A DNA stretch of 6,822 bases from Candidatus Obscuribacterales bacterium (GCA_021732245.1 JAKFVJ010000305.1:1-6822), one strand, 5' to 3'; positions 1 to 6,527 are shown, counted from the stretch's first letter. Made by a program: numbers and translations. The notes: a model not told the origin generated them from the letters alone.

Positions 1-165
1 GTTCAATGCTGTGCCGCCACGAAAAGCTAGGTTTTTGGATATCAATTCGTCCGAGTAAAGTTCAATTAGGGCTCTAGAAATCACTAAGTCTTGTTCAACT
101 TGATCATCTCCTGACCACGGAGCATGATGTTCTCGCCACATCGTTATTGTTGTACGCGGTATCAT
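1..165 (-). CDS. abiEii: AbiEii-type nucleotidyltransferase toxin, N-terminal 55 residues (cut by window edge)
   Basis: This is the toxin half of a type IV toxin-antitoxin pair. AbiEii proteins are nucleotidyltransferases of the DUF1814 type, and characterised members modify RNA acceptor ends or use GTP to arrest growth. The ATG at 165-163 overlaps the TGA of abiEi (ATGA arrangement), so the two are translationally coupled. Only the first 55 codons are present and the frame is open to base 1. The visible part reads MWREHHAPWS, then QVEQDLVISRALIELYSDE, and ends in LAFRGGTALN. The GG(T/S)-containing block at residues 49-55 is the N-terminal nucleotide-binding motif of this family, and the VEQD-x-x-ISRAL segment is also typical. 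The catalytic acidic residues further downstream are outside the window, so activity cannot be judged. It was found by translating the complement past the end of abiEi. Family assignment is secure given motif plus partner. Confidence 0.88.
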   Translation of the reverse strand, partial: MIPRTTITMWREHHAPWSGDDQVEQDLVISRALIELYSDELISKNLAFRGGTALN

Positions 166-959
166 TGTTCGTCTGCCTCTACTTCTTCGTTAATATATAT
201 GGACCATCGTCTGTTCAAGGCTGCTTTGTCAAAGTCCAAATCTGATCTCAGTGCAATCGTCCGTGGCGATTTCGCAACTAGCCATTCGTGCAATGGTTCC
301 ACAAGTTTTGATTTCTCGACTAGTTCCATAAAGTAACCAAGTCTTTGTACTACTGCTAACTCGACACCGGTGTCTGCGGCGGCAATGAGTTTTTGAGCAT
401 TCATTGAAGATGCCAGATCGGATAGAACAGTTACAACATTGCTGTAATAGCCAACGTCTTCGTAATACCGAACTAAATCCAGAGCCGTGGCTTCCGGGCT
501 AGATACTTTCATATATCCGATGGGGGTTTTTTGTTCTGTAATTGGCGTATCTTTCAGATTCCACTTTTTGAAGAAGTGGATTCGGTAACGTGAAATCTCA
601 ATTGCCCGATGCGCCTTGTCGCAAACTACCTGAAACTCTTGTGGGCGCTGGTGTGCTGCTCCATAGATTTCTGCTGCGCTCAGGAGCCCGACGTAATATT
701 GTGATTGCCAATCTTTAATCAGTGCGTCAATAAACCATTCAGGAGGTGGTGCCCCGGTTTGCCTATATTCCTCAGGTACAATCACATAGAATCCACGCCG
801 TGGGCATTTGATTCGTCCATTTTTCTGAAGCCTATGCAGGGCTAGCCTTATGGCGGCGTCGGACTTTTGAAATTTCTTCGCCAGTTCAGAGCGGGTAAAC
901 GTATATCGCCCGCTTGAGGGCAACTGGTCGATGTATTTGGCTATGGTCTCTTTGGGCAT
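162..959 (-). CDS. abiEi: AbiEi-family antitoxin / autorepressor of type IV TA system
   Basis: This is the antitoxin of an AbiE system: a 265-residue cytoplasmic DNA-binding protein that in studied members represses its own operon and counteracts AbiEii without binding it. Residues about 5-60 form a winged helix-turn-helix (FTRSELAKKF, then SDAAIRLALHRLQKNGRI, then the wing RRGFYVIVP). Residues about 62-260 match the antitoxin C-terminal domain, with the family blocks GAPPPEWFIDAL (69-80), YYVGLLSAAEIYGAAHQRPQ (88-107), SPEATALDLVRYYE (154-167) and VQRLGYFMEL (204-213). The length is normal for the family and no damage is seen. The ATG at 959-957 has only a close, G-rich ribosome site (GGGG at 965-962). 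The toxin gene follows with a 4-base overlap. Regulation is probably by its own product at the repeats flanking the upstream promoter. Confidence 0.93.
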   Translation of the reverse strand: MPKETIAKYIDQLPSSGRYTFTRSELAKKFQKSDAAIRLALHRLQKNGRIKCPRRGFYVIVPEEYRQTGAPPPEWFIDALIKDWQSQYYVGLLSAAEIYGAAHQRPQEFQVVCDKAHRAIEISRYRIHFFKKWNLKDTPITEQKTPIGYMKVSSPEATALDLVRYYEDVGYYSNVVTVLSDLASSMNAQKLIAAADTGVELAVVQRLGYFMELVEKSKLVEPLHEWLVAKSPRTIALRSDLDFDKAALNRRWSIYINEEVEADEQ

Positions 960-962
960 TTC

Positions 963-977
963 CCCGTTCCGTGCGCA
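963..977 (+). promoter_or_regulatory. Third, degenerate operator-like copy over the abiEi ribosome binding region
   Basis: CCCGTTCCGTGCGCA matches the operator-like unit at 1008-1022 at 12 of 15 positions and has the same orientation. Its centre is 45 bases from that copy and it touches the G-rich ribosome binding region of abiEi. It could be a weaker auxiliary AbiEi site, or a chance match. No binding data can be inferred. Confidence 0.4.
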
Positions 978-1007
978 GAAAGTATCAAATAATGATCTTT
1001 AATGAAA

Positions 1008-1062
1008 ACGGTTCCGTGTGCATAATATATCATAAAGTGATACGTTTTGCAAACGGAACCGT
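1008..1062. repeat. Inverted repeat pair around the abiE promoter, probable AbiEi operator
   Basis: Two copies of ACGGTTCCGTNTGCA face each other: 1008-1022 on the plus strand and 1048-1062 on the complement. They match at 14 of 15 positions, and their centres are 40 bases apart, about four helical turns. The promoter boxes sit between and within them. AbiEi proteins are known to bind inverted repeats in their own promoter cooperatively and to bend the DNA, so this is very probably the operator. The perfect core is 10 bases, ACGGTTCCGT. Confidence 0.8.
1024..1052 (-). promoter_or_regulatory. Promoter of the abiE operon
   Basis: On the minus strand TTGCAA (1052-1047) and TATATT (1029-1024) are separated by exactly 17 bases, a good match to sigma70-type -35 and -10 boxes. 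Transcription would start near 1017, about 60 bases before the abiEi ATG. The -35 box lies inside one operator-like repeat, and the predicted start lies inside the other, which fits repression by steric block. This is a sequence match only. Confidence 0.7.
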
Positions 1063-1211
1063 GATTATGTTCACAAACTCCCGGTCTATCTAGTAAACGG
1101 GCAGATGCGGCAGTCCGTAAACTAACGTAACCCTATAAACGGCGACCTATCCGTCTTGTCCATAGGCGGGTATATCCAGACTGCTACCGATTGACTGAGG
1201 AATATTGATTT

Positions 1212-3119
1212 ATGCGTATCAAGCAATTTGCGCTCAGGAAATTCTTGCTCAATGGCTCACCGATGTTTGCCGCTGTCTCGATGCTCATCTGTAATTCAGT
1301 CGCAGTCGAAAGCAAACCATCTGATATCGCCGCATCACAGATAATACCTTCAGATGCGAAATCGGTAGACGACAAGAAATATTTTGCTGCTGAGGATGCC
1401 TATCAACGTGCTCTGAGTGCTGGATCGAAGATTACACCAGGCACCCAAGATGTCAGGGACGTTCTAATCGATATCGCTTGCAGGTATGAGTCCTCGGGCA
1501 ATACACAGAAGGCGCGACAAGTGCTTAAGCAAACGCTGGCGTCTACAAAGGAGCATTGGCCAAATGATGGCGTTGCAATCGGACGTATAGCTTCAATTCT
1601 TGCCCTAATTGACAGTCTTCACGGAAATTCAACATCTGCTGCCACCTACCGCAAGCAAGCGAGTCAAGCCTATGCCGGTAGTGTTGGACTTCCCGATACT
1701 GAACTGACGATGGTGCTCTCTCGTCTCATGTTCTGGGGATTCTTTGGACCAATTACTTTTGAAGAGTGGGCAGGCGGCTCTGATCGTCTAAAACAGTTGG
1801 TCGCTAAACGTTTTGCACAATTGAACAAATCTACAGCAGTTGATCAGTCTGAGGTGTACGAACTTGTTCCTATTGCTCTTGCAATAAATTCTGCCAAAAC
1901 CCAACCGATGAATCAGGATCTGACTGAGTCTGCGGTCGCAGTCGTAAAAAAGATCGAGGCGGAAAACAAATCTGATATTGCCAACGAATTTCTTGTAGGG
2001 CTACTCTTGGCACAAAAGGGGGATGTGGCAAACGCAGAGGCGAAGCTTGCTAGAGATAGCTCTGTCATTGAAACAAAATCGGCTGCGAAGGAACATATTG
2101 ATTGGAGTGCTATTCGTGATTTGCCTGAAGGTTGGCCAAAGGCTGCAACCAAAACGCAAATCGATAACTTTCTGCAAAAGGCACCAGATATATTTGGACC
2201 CAAGGATGTTTGTTTGGTCCCAGTATTCATGTCTATCGGCAGCATAGATCCAGATAAGGGTGAGATAGAACGCCAGGCATACACGCGTGCTCTTGGGATT
2301 GTAGGCAATTGGATTGATGCCAATCAGGATTCGATAGAAACAGCAAGAGGACTCTTGCTTCTTGCTTGGCTGCAGGATCATGCGCAACAATATGATAAGG
2401 CCGCAGTTTCTATTAAGCGTGCTCTTCCGATCTACGAAAAGAACTATGGTCCTGAATCATTGCAGGTCGCTTATGTTTTGAATTCGTATGCGAATAGCAA
2501 TGCGAACTTGAAAAAATATACAGAGGCGGACGAAGCAGTTAAGCGAGCTGTTGCCATTGTCACCAAGGTAACAAGTCAAAGCAGTCCTTTGCTTGCCTCT
2601 GCAGTTACTGAAATACCAATACTGGTAGATCTGGCTCAGTATTATGAAAAGACAGGACAGAAGGACAAGGCAAAGAACGCATTGGACCAAATGAAGAAAA
2701 TTGCACAGCAGAAGCCTGTATCGACCGTTGCATCCGCCGTGTCATATGTCCCATACGTAGGAACTTTTGATAAGAAACAAAACGCTCCTGAGCCAAGCCT
2801 TGGTGAGCTGGAAATTTTGACACAGGATCTCGACAAAAAGCTCATTTCAAATCCAACCGATTCGACGATTCGATCTAGCTGGGTTGACACCCAAACGAAA
2901 CTTGCATCTGCCTATATCAAGACGAAGCAATTTGGAAAGGCAGAGCAGTTGTTTCAGCGAATATTTCAAATGTTGAATGATTGGCACGAGTCTGACTCGT
3001 ACTTGAGTGTTCGTCCGCTTGAAGCTTATAGCCAACTGCTTAAGTTGACCGGACGAAGTGCCGAAGCGGAAAGCGCGTACTCAAAAATGATTGACATTAT
3101 TGAAAAGCCGAAGCCCTAG
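1212..3119 (+). CDS. Exported TPR-repeat protein
   Basis: This is a 635-residue protein of tetratricopeptide type, probably a protein-interaction scaffold outside the cytoplasm; its partner is unknown. Residues 1-11 are basic, 18-27 hydrophobic, and 28-34 polar with small residues, as in a Sec signal peptide. C27 is preceded by Ile, so it does not fit a lipobox. TPR-like helical pairs are visible at about 58-110 (AAEDAYQRALSAG, then NTQKARQVLKQTL), 380-455 (QQYDKAAVSIKRALPIYEK, then KKYTEADEAVKRAVAIV), 468-500 (LAQYYEKTGQKDKAKNALDQM), 560-590 (LASAYIKTKQFGKAEQLFQRI) and 602-630. The middle, about 160-370, is less regular. The start is supported by GAGGA at 1197-1201, ten bases before the ATG. 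The gene stands alone, divergent from abiE, and no functional link to its neighbours is apparent. Confidence 0.85.
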   Translation: MRIKQFALRKFLLNGSPMFAAVSMLICNSVAVESKPSDIAASQIIPSDAKSVDDKKYFAAEDAYQRALSAGSKITPGTQDVRDVLIDIACRYESSGNTQKARQVLKQTLASTKEHWPNDGVAIGRIASILALIDSLHGNSTSAATYRKQASQAYAGSVGLPDTELTMVLSRLMFWGFFGPITFEEWAGGSDRLKQLVAKRFAQLNKSTAVDQSEVYELVPIALAINSAKTQPMNQDLTESAVAVVKKIEAENKSDIANEFLVGLLLAQKGDVANAEAKLARDSSVIETKSAAKEHIDWSAIRDLPEGWPKAATKTQIDNFLQKAPDIFGPKDVCLVPVFMSIGSIDPDKGEIERQAYTRALGIVGNWIDANQDSIETARGLLLLAWLQDHAQQYDKAAVSIKRALPIYEKNYGPESLQVAYVLNSYANSNANLKKYTEADEAVKRAVAIVTKVTSQSSPLLASAVTEIPILVDLAQYYEKTGQKDKAKNALDQMKKIAQQKPVSTVASAVSYVPYVGTFDKKQNAPEPSLGELEILTQDLDKKLISNPTDSTIRSSWVDTQTKLASAYIKTKQFGKAEQLFQRIFQMLNDWHESDSYLSVRPLEAYSQLLKLTGRSAEAESAYSKMIDIIEKPKP

Positions 3120-3534
3120 AGATTGCTCATTTAGTAAGCTGAGTCATTCTTGGTAACAACGCATAAAGAACACAGGTAAAGACAAATGTATCTGCTAAAT
3201 CTCCGGCAGCATCGGCTGAAGACGATTCACCGCAGATGCAAGGCAAAGGGCTTTTAAGCAGCCATTGGAAATAGAACTCTAGTTGCGCGAACCTTCTCTG
3301 GCTTTGCCAAGATTTGAATCTATGTCTACGTGGGTTTTTCGGGTGCCACTGCACGTGTACGAGACTTAGTGTGAATCTAAAACTCCAACGTGGTCACCTG
3401 GGAAGCTAAGCGTCCGCACCTCTCTTGGAAAGCCCATGCCAAGCGACAAGCATGTGATCATTTTGTTCAAATTTCGACCGTTGATTACAAGCTGCATTAG
3501 CATTCAAGAAGAGGACGAAAATGGAGTGTAACCG
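3120..3534. other. Intergenic region with no convincing gene
   Basis: About 415 bases lie between the TPR gene and the helicase operon. I see no tRNA, no strong hairpin followed by a T run, and no ORF with a ribosome site apart from the short leader at 3521. Weak hairpins exist (CTTGG at 3424-3428 with CCAAG at 3438-3442; AGATT/AATCT around 3310-3321), but none is persuasive. The right end carries the likely control region of the helicase operon. Confidence 0.5.
3463..3491 (+). promoter_or_regulatory. Weak candidate promoter of the helicase operon
   Basis: TTGTTC (3463-3468) and TACAAG (3486-3491) are 17 bases apart and lie about 40 bases before the helicase start. Both boxes deviate from consensus, so this is a tentative suggestion. 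A promoter somewhere in the preceding 400 bases is expected, because the upstream gene ends far away. Confidence 0.22.
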
Positions 3535-3565
3535 ATGCAAAACCCCAGCCCTGATCGTGCAGTAG
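3521..3565 (+). CDS. Possible 14-codon leader ORF overlapping the helicase start
   Basis: An ATG at 3521 follows GAGGA (3511-3515) with 5-base spacing and reads MECNRCKTPALIVQ before TAG. It overlaps the first ten codons of the helicase in another frame. The helicase ATG at 3535 has its own GGAG (3523-3526), which lies inside this ORF. Translation of the leader could therefore mask or couple helicase initiation. The CxxC pair is curious but the peptide is too short for any family call. It may be accidental. Confidence 0.22.
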   Translation: MECNRCKTPALIVQ

Positions 3566-5361
3566 CACAACGCGTTTACCAAGACATTCAACCAAACATC
3601 ATTGGCAACGATAAGATCCGAAGACCACAAATTGAAGGCTTTGAGGCTCTTGTCAATTATGATGGCGATCAGCGCGAGATTGGCTTGATTCTGCCAGTTG
3701 GCTGCGGAAAAAGTGGATTGATTACTCTCACACCGTTTGCCTTTCAGTCGAAAAGGGCGTTGGTAGTTGCTCCGGGCGTAAAGATAGCAAAGCAGCTAGT
3801 GAATGACTTCACACCGGGTAACAGTCAGACTTGCTTTTACATGATGTGCGATGTATTGCCTGGCGAGCCTTATCCTGAGCCAGCTCCGATTAGAGGGCGT
3901 ACTAGCAACCGCGCAGACTTGGAAGAAGCTGATGTAGCAATTACAAATATCCATCAGTTACAGGGAGAGGAAAACCGTTGGCTGGAGCAATTGCCGGATG
4001 ATTTCTTCGATTTGATCATCTTCGATGAAGGGCACCACAACACCGCAAACAGTTGGCAAATTCTACGTGAGAAGTTTCCTCAAGCGCGAATTGTCAATTT
4101 CAGCGCAACACCTGAAAGAGCTGATGGTGGGCGCATGGCCGGCGATATTATCTATAACTTTCCCGTCCAGGAAGCCATTAGAGAAGGCTTCTGTAAACGC
4201 CTGAAAGCGGTTGTACTCAATCCACGAACATTGAAATATATACGGCGAGAGGACAATCAGGAAGTCGAAGTTAGTTTGGACGAAGTGGTAAGGCTGGGTG
4301 AGCAGGACGCTGGTTTCCGGCGCAGCATTGTCACAGCTACAGAGACTCTTCAAACTATTGTTGACGCTTCGATTAATGAAATGCGCAGGATTAGACAGGA
4401 AAGTAGCGATGATCGTCATAAGATCATCGCTTGCTGTCTTAACTACGAACATTGCATTCAGGTTAAGGAGGCATACGCAGCTAAAGGTCTTAGAGTTGAA
4501 TATATTCACAGCCGGGAGTCTGAGCGAGATGATGCTACCCTCGAACGTCTGAAGAATCACGACCTTGATGTGATTGTGCAAGTGCGTAAACTCGGAGAAG
4601 GCTTTAATCACCGGCATTTGTCGGTGGCAGCTATATTCAGCGTATTCACCGCCTTATCGCCATTTGTGCAGTTTGTTGGCCGCATCATGCGAGTTGTTGA
4701 CGAGCGAAACCCTGCGAGTCTCAATAATCAAGGCGTTGTAATTTTCCATGCCGGAACAAACATTCATAGCAGATTGTCCTACTTTCAGCGGTTTAGCGTT
4801 CGGGACCAGGACTTTTATGCTAAATTGTTGCCAATCGAAGGCATTGATCTTGGCGACGAGCCGTGCAGAGACTTAGATCCCGGAACGGGCGACACAACAC
4901 CAGAGATGGTGCAAGTTACTCAGCAGACCGGACTGAGTGCGGAAACCATTCCGCTTCTAGAAAATGATGAGGAAGCCGCAGCAGCCATCGAACTTTTGCG
5001 GAGTAAAGGATTGACGGCAGAACAGTACGCAGAAGCCATCCTCAGACCTGTCGTATCTACAAAGCTACATAAAAGACAGGCGGCCCGCGAATGGCTTGAC
5101 GATCGGGTGAAAAACTCGATAGGCAAGATTCTACATGACCGTGGGTTAAACCCAGTCGGCAAGGATTTAGACAAAAAGAGGATCGGTCGTACAAACTGGC
5201 AACTAATCAAGGCAGCCGTTGATACCAAGATTTTTACCTTAATTGGCCGTGAGCGCGGACAGCGCCATGAATATTCAATGCAAGAACTGGAACAAATCAA
5301 GCAAGCGCTACCTGGCATCTTGGATGAAGCTGTTAACGAGGTAGTCAATGCCGCCTCTTAA
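3535..5361 (+). CDS. SF2 DEAD/DEAH-type helicase, first gene of a four-gene operon
   Basis: This is a 608-residue ATP-dependent nucleic-acid motor of superfamily 2, resembling the helicase core of type III restriction and SSL2-like enzymes. Motifs in order: an upstream Gln (RRPQIEGFEAL, 29-39), Walker A PVGCGKS (54-60), Ia VVAPGVKIAKQL (77-88), Ib ITNIHQL (136-142), Walker B DEGH (164-167), motif III SATP (190-193), IV KIIACCLN (296-303), V LGEGFN (353-358) and VI QFVGRIMR (379-386) with both arginines. All catalytic positions are intact. Residues about 450-608 form a mostly helical, charged tail that I do not recognise and that may bind nucleic acid or partners. No nuclease or methylase domain is visible. 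The start at 3535 is supported by GGAG eight bases upstream. The next gene overlaps its 3' end by 14 bases, so the products are probably co-translated. It could be a defence helicase or a mobile-element helicase; substrate polarity is unknown. Confidence 0.9.
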   Translation: MQNPSPDRAVAQRVYQDIQPNIIGNDKIRRPQIEGFEALVNYDGDQREIGLILPVGCGKSGLITLTPFAFQSKRALVVAPGVKIAKQLVNDFTPGNSQTCFYMMCDVLPGEPYPEPAPIRGRTSNRADLEEADVAITNIHQLQGEENRWLEQLPDDFFDLIIFDEGHHNTANSWQILREKFPQARIVNFSATPERADGGRMAGDIIYNFPVQEAIREGFCKRLKAVVLNPRTLKYIRREDNQEVEVSLDEVVRLGEQDAGFRRSIVTATETLQTIVDASINEMRRIRQESSDDRHKIIACCLNYEHCIQVKEAYAAKGLRVEYIHSRESERDDATLERLKNHDLDVIVQVRKLGEGFNHRHLSVAAIFSVFTALSPFVQFVGRIMRVVDERNPASLNNQGVVIFHAGTNIHSRLSYFQRFSVRDQDFYAKLLPIEGIDLGDEPCRDLDPGTGDTTPEMVQVTQQTGLSAETIPLLENDEEAAAAIELLRSKGLTAEQYAEAILRPVVSTKLHKRQAAREWLDDRVKNSIGKILHDRGLNPVGKDLDKKRIGRTNWQLIKAAVDTKIFTLIGRERGQRHEYSMQELEQIKQALPGILDEAVNEVVNAAS

Positions 5362-5575
5362 GTCAACAACACTGCGCCTGGAGATTGACACCGCTGGCAG
5401 GAAACATCAATGTCATCACAATAAGTGTCATGAAGTATTCAAAGGACAAACTCGGTTGAAGGTCACGGAGGATCGTTCTGATGAACACTTCTGTAGAGAC
5501 TGTGCAATCAAGATGTTGAAGGCAGACATTGAGAAACTACAGGAACTGTTAGCGAAATTGGAGGATCGGTCATGA
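5348..5575 (+). CDS. Small zinc-finger / coiled-coil protein
   Basis: This 75-residue protein has no family I can name. Four cysteines, C22-x4-C27 and C49-x2-C52, separated by a basic stretch (FKGQTRLKVTEDR), suggest one treble-clef or ribbon-like zinc site. H20, H23, H24 and H28 near the first pair offer further possible ligands. Residues 57-73 (LKADIEKLQELLAKLED) have heptad-like leucines and should form a short coiled coil, so the protein may dimerise or dock on a partner. Its ATG lies inside the end of the helicase gene, with GAGG at 5338-5341 and 6-base spacing; its TGA overlaps the next ATG. This tight coupling suggests it works as an adaptor for the helicase or its DNA. That role is inference. 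Confidence 0.75.
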   Translation: MPPLKSTTLRLEIDTAGRKHQCHHNKCHEVFKGQTRLKVTEDRSDEHFCRDCAIKMLKADIEKLQELLAKLEDRS

Positions 5576-5913
5576 CGTCGACGAAAATAGAGTTACAGCC
5601 ACAGGAGACGGAAGAGTTATCTAGCATAGTACGTAAATTTCTCGGCGACGGTTGGGATTTTGAGCTTTCCGAAGGAAAGCCAAAAATTTATGCATATCCT
5701 GACTTTGACCGCAAGAGAATCGTTTTGTGTGACCGATTCTTAAACAAGCAAGGCTACGAAGCTTCCCGCAAACTGATATTGCATATGGTGGCAGTACAGC
5801 TTGCTGTTCGCAAGACCGGCTCTGCGACAAAGCCTGCAATAACGACAGCGTTTGATTTCATGGGTGTGCCGAAAACGGATCGTATGAAAGTTTCACTGGG
5901 AAGAGGACGGTAA
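5572..5913 (+). CDS. Unknown 113-residue protein, possible SprT-like metallopeptidase with degenerate active site
   Basis: Residues 46-101 read like a SprT-type zincin: a strand (RKRIVLCDRFLNKQ, 47-60), an ILH-centred helix (ASRKLILHMVAVQLAVRKTG, 64-83) and a C-terminal helix (AFDFMGVP, 93-100). In active SprT-like peptidases the helix carries HExxH. Here the same place is H71-M72-V73-A74-V75, so the catalytic Glu and the second His are missing, and no clear third ligand follows. If the relationship is right, this is a pseudo-enzyme kept as a binding module, perhaps gripping DNA-bound protein. The residue pattern is my own recognition, not an alignment, and the protein could be unrelated. It is joined to the zinc-finger gene by an ATGA overlap and followed 3 bases later by the next gene. 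The C-terminus is basic (GRGR). Confidence 0.7.
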   Translation: MTSTKIELQPQETEELSSIVRKFLGDGWDFELSEGKPKIYAYPDFDRKRIVLCDRFLNKQGYEASRKLILHMVAVQLAVRKTGSATKPAITTAFDFMGVPKTDRMKVSLGRGR

Positions 5914-5916
5914 ATA

Positions 5917-6171
5917 ATGTCGGCTAGCAATGAATGGACTGAATGGCACCTAACTCCACGTGGTTGGGAAGAAGGCACATGCAAAACAGACTTTGCTCTG
6001 ACAACAGTAACACCGCCTGAGGACCGTTTACTTACCATGAAATATCAAGAGTACTTATCGTCTCGGTATAGCAAAACGGACACCCGCTTAATAGAAATTT
6101 GGCGGGGGCAGGACGGCCGTCAAATTGAGCTTCTGCTAGCCCAATTTGGACCCTGTCCGAACCGCATTTAA
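5917..6171 (+). CDS. Unknown 84-residue protein, last gene of the helicase operon
   Basis: This soluble 84-residue protein has no signal or membrane segment and no family I can name. It opens with a tryptophan-rich segment (W7, W10, W17 in EWTEWHLTPRGWEEG) and continues with DRLLTMKYQEYLSSRYS (36-52), IEIWR (59-63) and LLLAQFGPCP (72-81). The mix of aromatic residues and short predicted strands suggests a compact alpha/beta fold. The start has a strong ribosome site, GAGGA at 5903-5907, nine bases before the ATG, and the preceding gene ends only 3 bases upstream, so it belongs to the operon. It is real by context and initiation signal. Its job cannot be deduced; options include an inhibitor, sensor or effector subunit. 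Confidence 0.7.
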   Translation: MSASNEWTEWHLTPRGWEEGTCKTDFALTTVTPPEDRLLTMKYQEYLSSRYSKTDTRLIEIWRGQDGRQIELLLAQFGPCPNRI

Positions 6172-6226
6172 AAACTTGTCAGATAGGAAGCACTAAGTTC
6201 GGTCAATGTAAGAGTTGCCAAAGTTT

Positions 6227-6247
6227 CCAGCTTACTTTTTCTGCTGG
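6227..6247. terminator. Weak hairpin between convergent genes
   Basis: CCAGC (6227-6231) pairs with GCTGG (6243-6247) around an 11-base loop, and outer GTTT/AAAC bases can extend the stem past a 2-base bulge. It spans the stop of the minus-strand zinc-ribbon gene and follows the plus-strand operon. There is no good T run after it on either strand, so a terminator role is doubtful. Confidence 0.2.
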
Positions 6248-6468
6248 GCAAACACAATTAGTTTCCATTGAATCGGAACAGCTGTGTCTTTGTGCTGATG
6301 GTGGTTTTGTGGTGGAAACGGATTGTTTTTGTTCGATGCGATTTCATCGCCACACCCTTCACACGTATAAATTCCAGAATTTATGCAAGTTTCACCAGGT
6401 TTGAAGAGACTATCGAATGCCTTTTCATCGACCTTTTTGAGATATTTCTCGTATTTGTATGTTGCCAC
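6232..6468 (-). CDS. Small zinc-ribbon protein
   Basis: A 78-residue protein of a conserved small family of unknown function whose members I recall as short zinc-ribbon proteins with the same SGIY-x-C-x-x-C-G and PPQNHHQH blocks. Here C36 and C39 (YTCEGCGDEI), together with H56, H57 and H59 (PPQNHHQHK, 52-60), are the likely metal ligands. The N-terminus is basic and helical (MATYKYEKYLKKVDEKAFD), and the C-terminus ends in a strand (WKLIVFAQ). The start codon is GTG at 6468-6466, supported by AAGGA (6481-6477) eight bases before it. The gene converges on the helicase operon and is about 170 bases downstream of an excisionase-like gene on the same strand. A link to either neighbour is not evident. 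The coding call is firm; the function is unknown. Confidence 0.82.
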   Translation of the reverse strand: MATYKYEKYLKKVDEKAFDSLFKPGETCINSGIYTCEGCGDEIASNKNNPFPPQNHHQHKDTAVPIQWKLIVFAQQKK

Positions 6469-6527
6469 TCTAAACTTCCTTTATCGCGCTTGAAATACGG
6501 TTAGTTGCACACGTTCTACCATGCACA

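Noticed and set aside
1913..2323. 136-codon minus-strand ORF inside the TPR gene
   Set aside because: It is a shadow of the plus-strand coding frame with Ser/Thr-rich low-information sequence and no start signal.
3285..3350. Possible tRNA or structured RNA on the minus strand of the intergenic region
   Set aside because: A GGTTCG string is present, but acceptor, anticodon and T stems cannot be formed around it.
3127..3354. 75-codon minus-strand ORF in the intergenic region
   Set aside because: It begins with GTG without a ribosome site, its composition is unlike a protein (clustered Arg/Trp/Cys), and no family pattern is visible.
3406..3630. 74-codon minus-strand ORF overlapping the helicase start
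   Set aside because: It overlaps the well-supported helicase gene and has Cys/Asn/Leu-rich, non-protein-like composition.
4063..4617. 184-codon minus-strand ORF inside the helicase gene
   Set aside because: It is antisense to conserved helicase motifs IV and V; its length follows from the codon usage of the real gene.
4920..5348. 142-codon minus-strand ORF opposite the helicase C-terminus
   Set aside because: It is Ser/Arg/Cys-rich antisense translation typical of a shadow frame.
6268..6504. 78-codon plus-strand ORF opposite the zinc-ribbon gene
   Set aside because: The opposite strand carries a clear zinc-ribbon protein with a good ribosome site; this frame has none.
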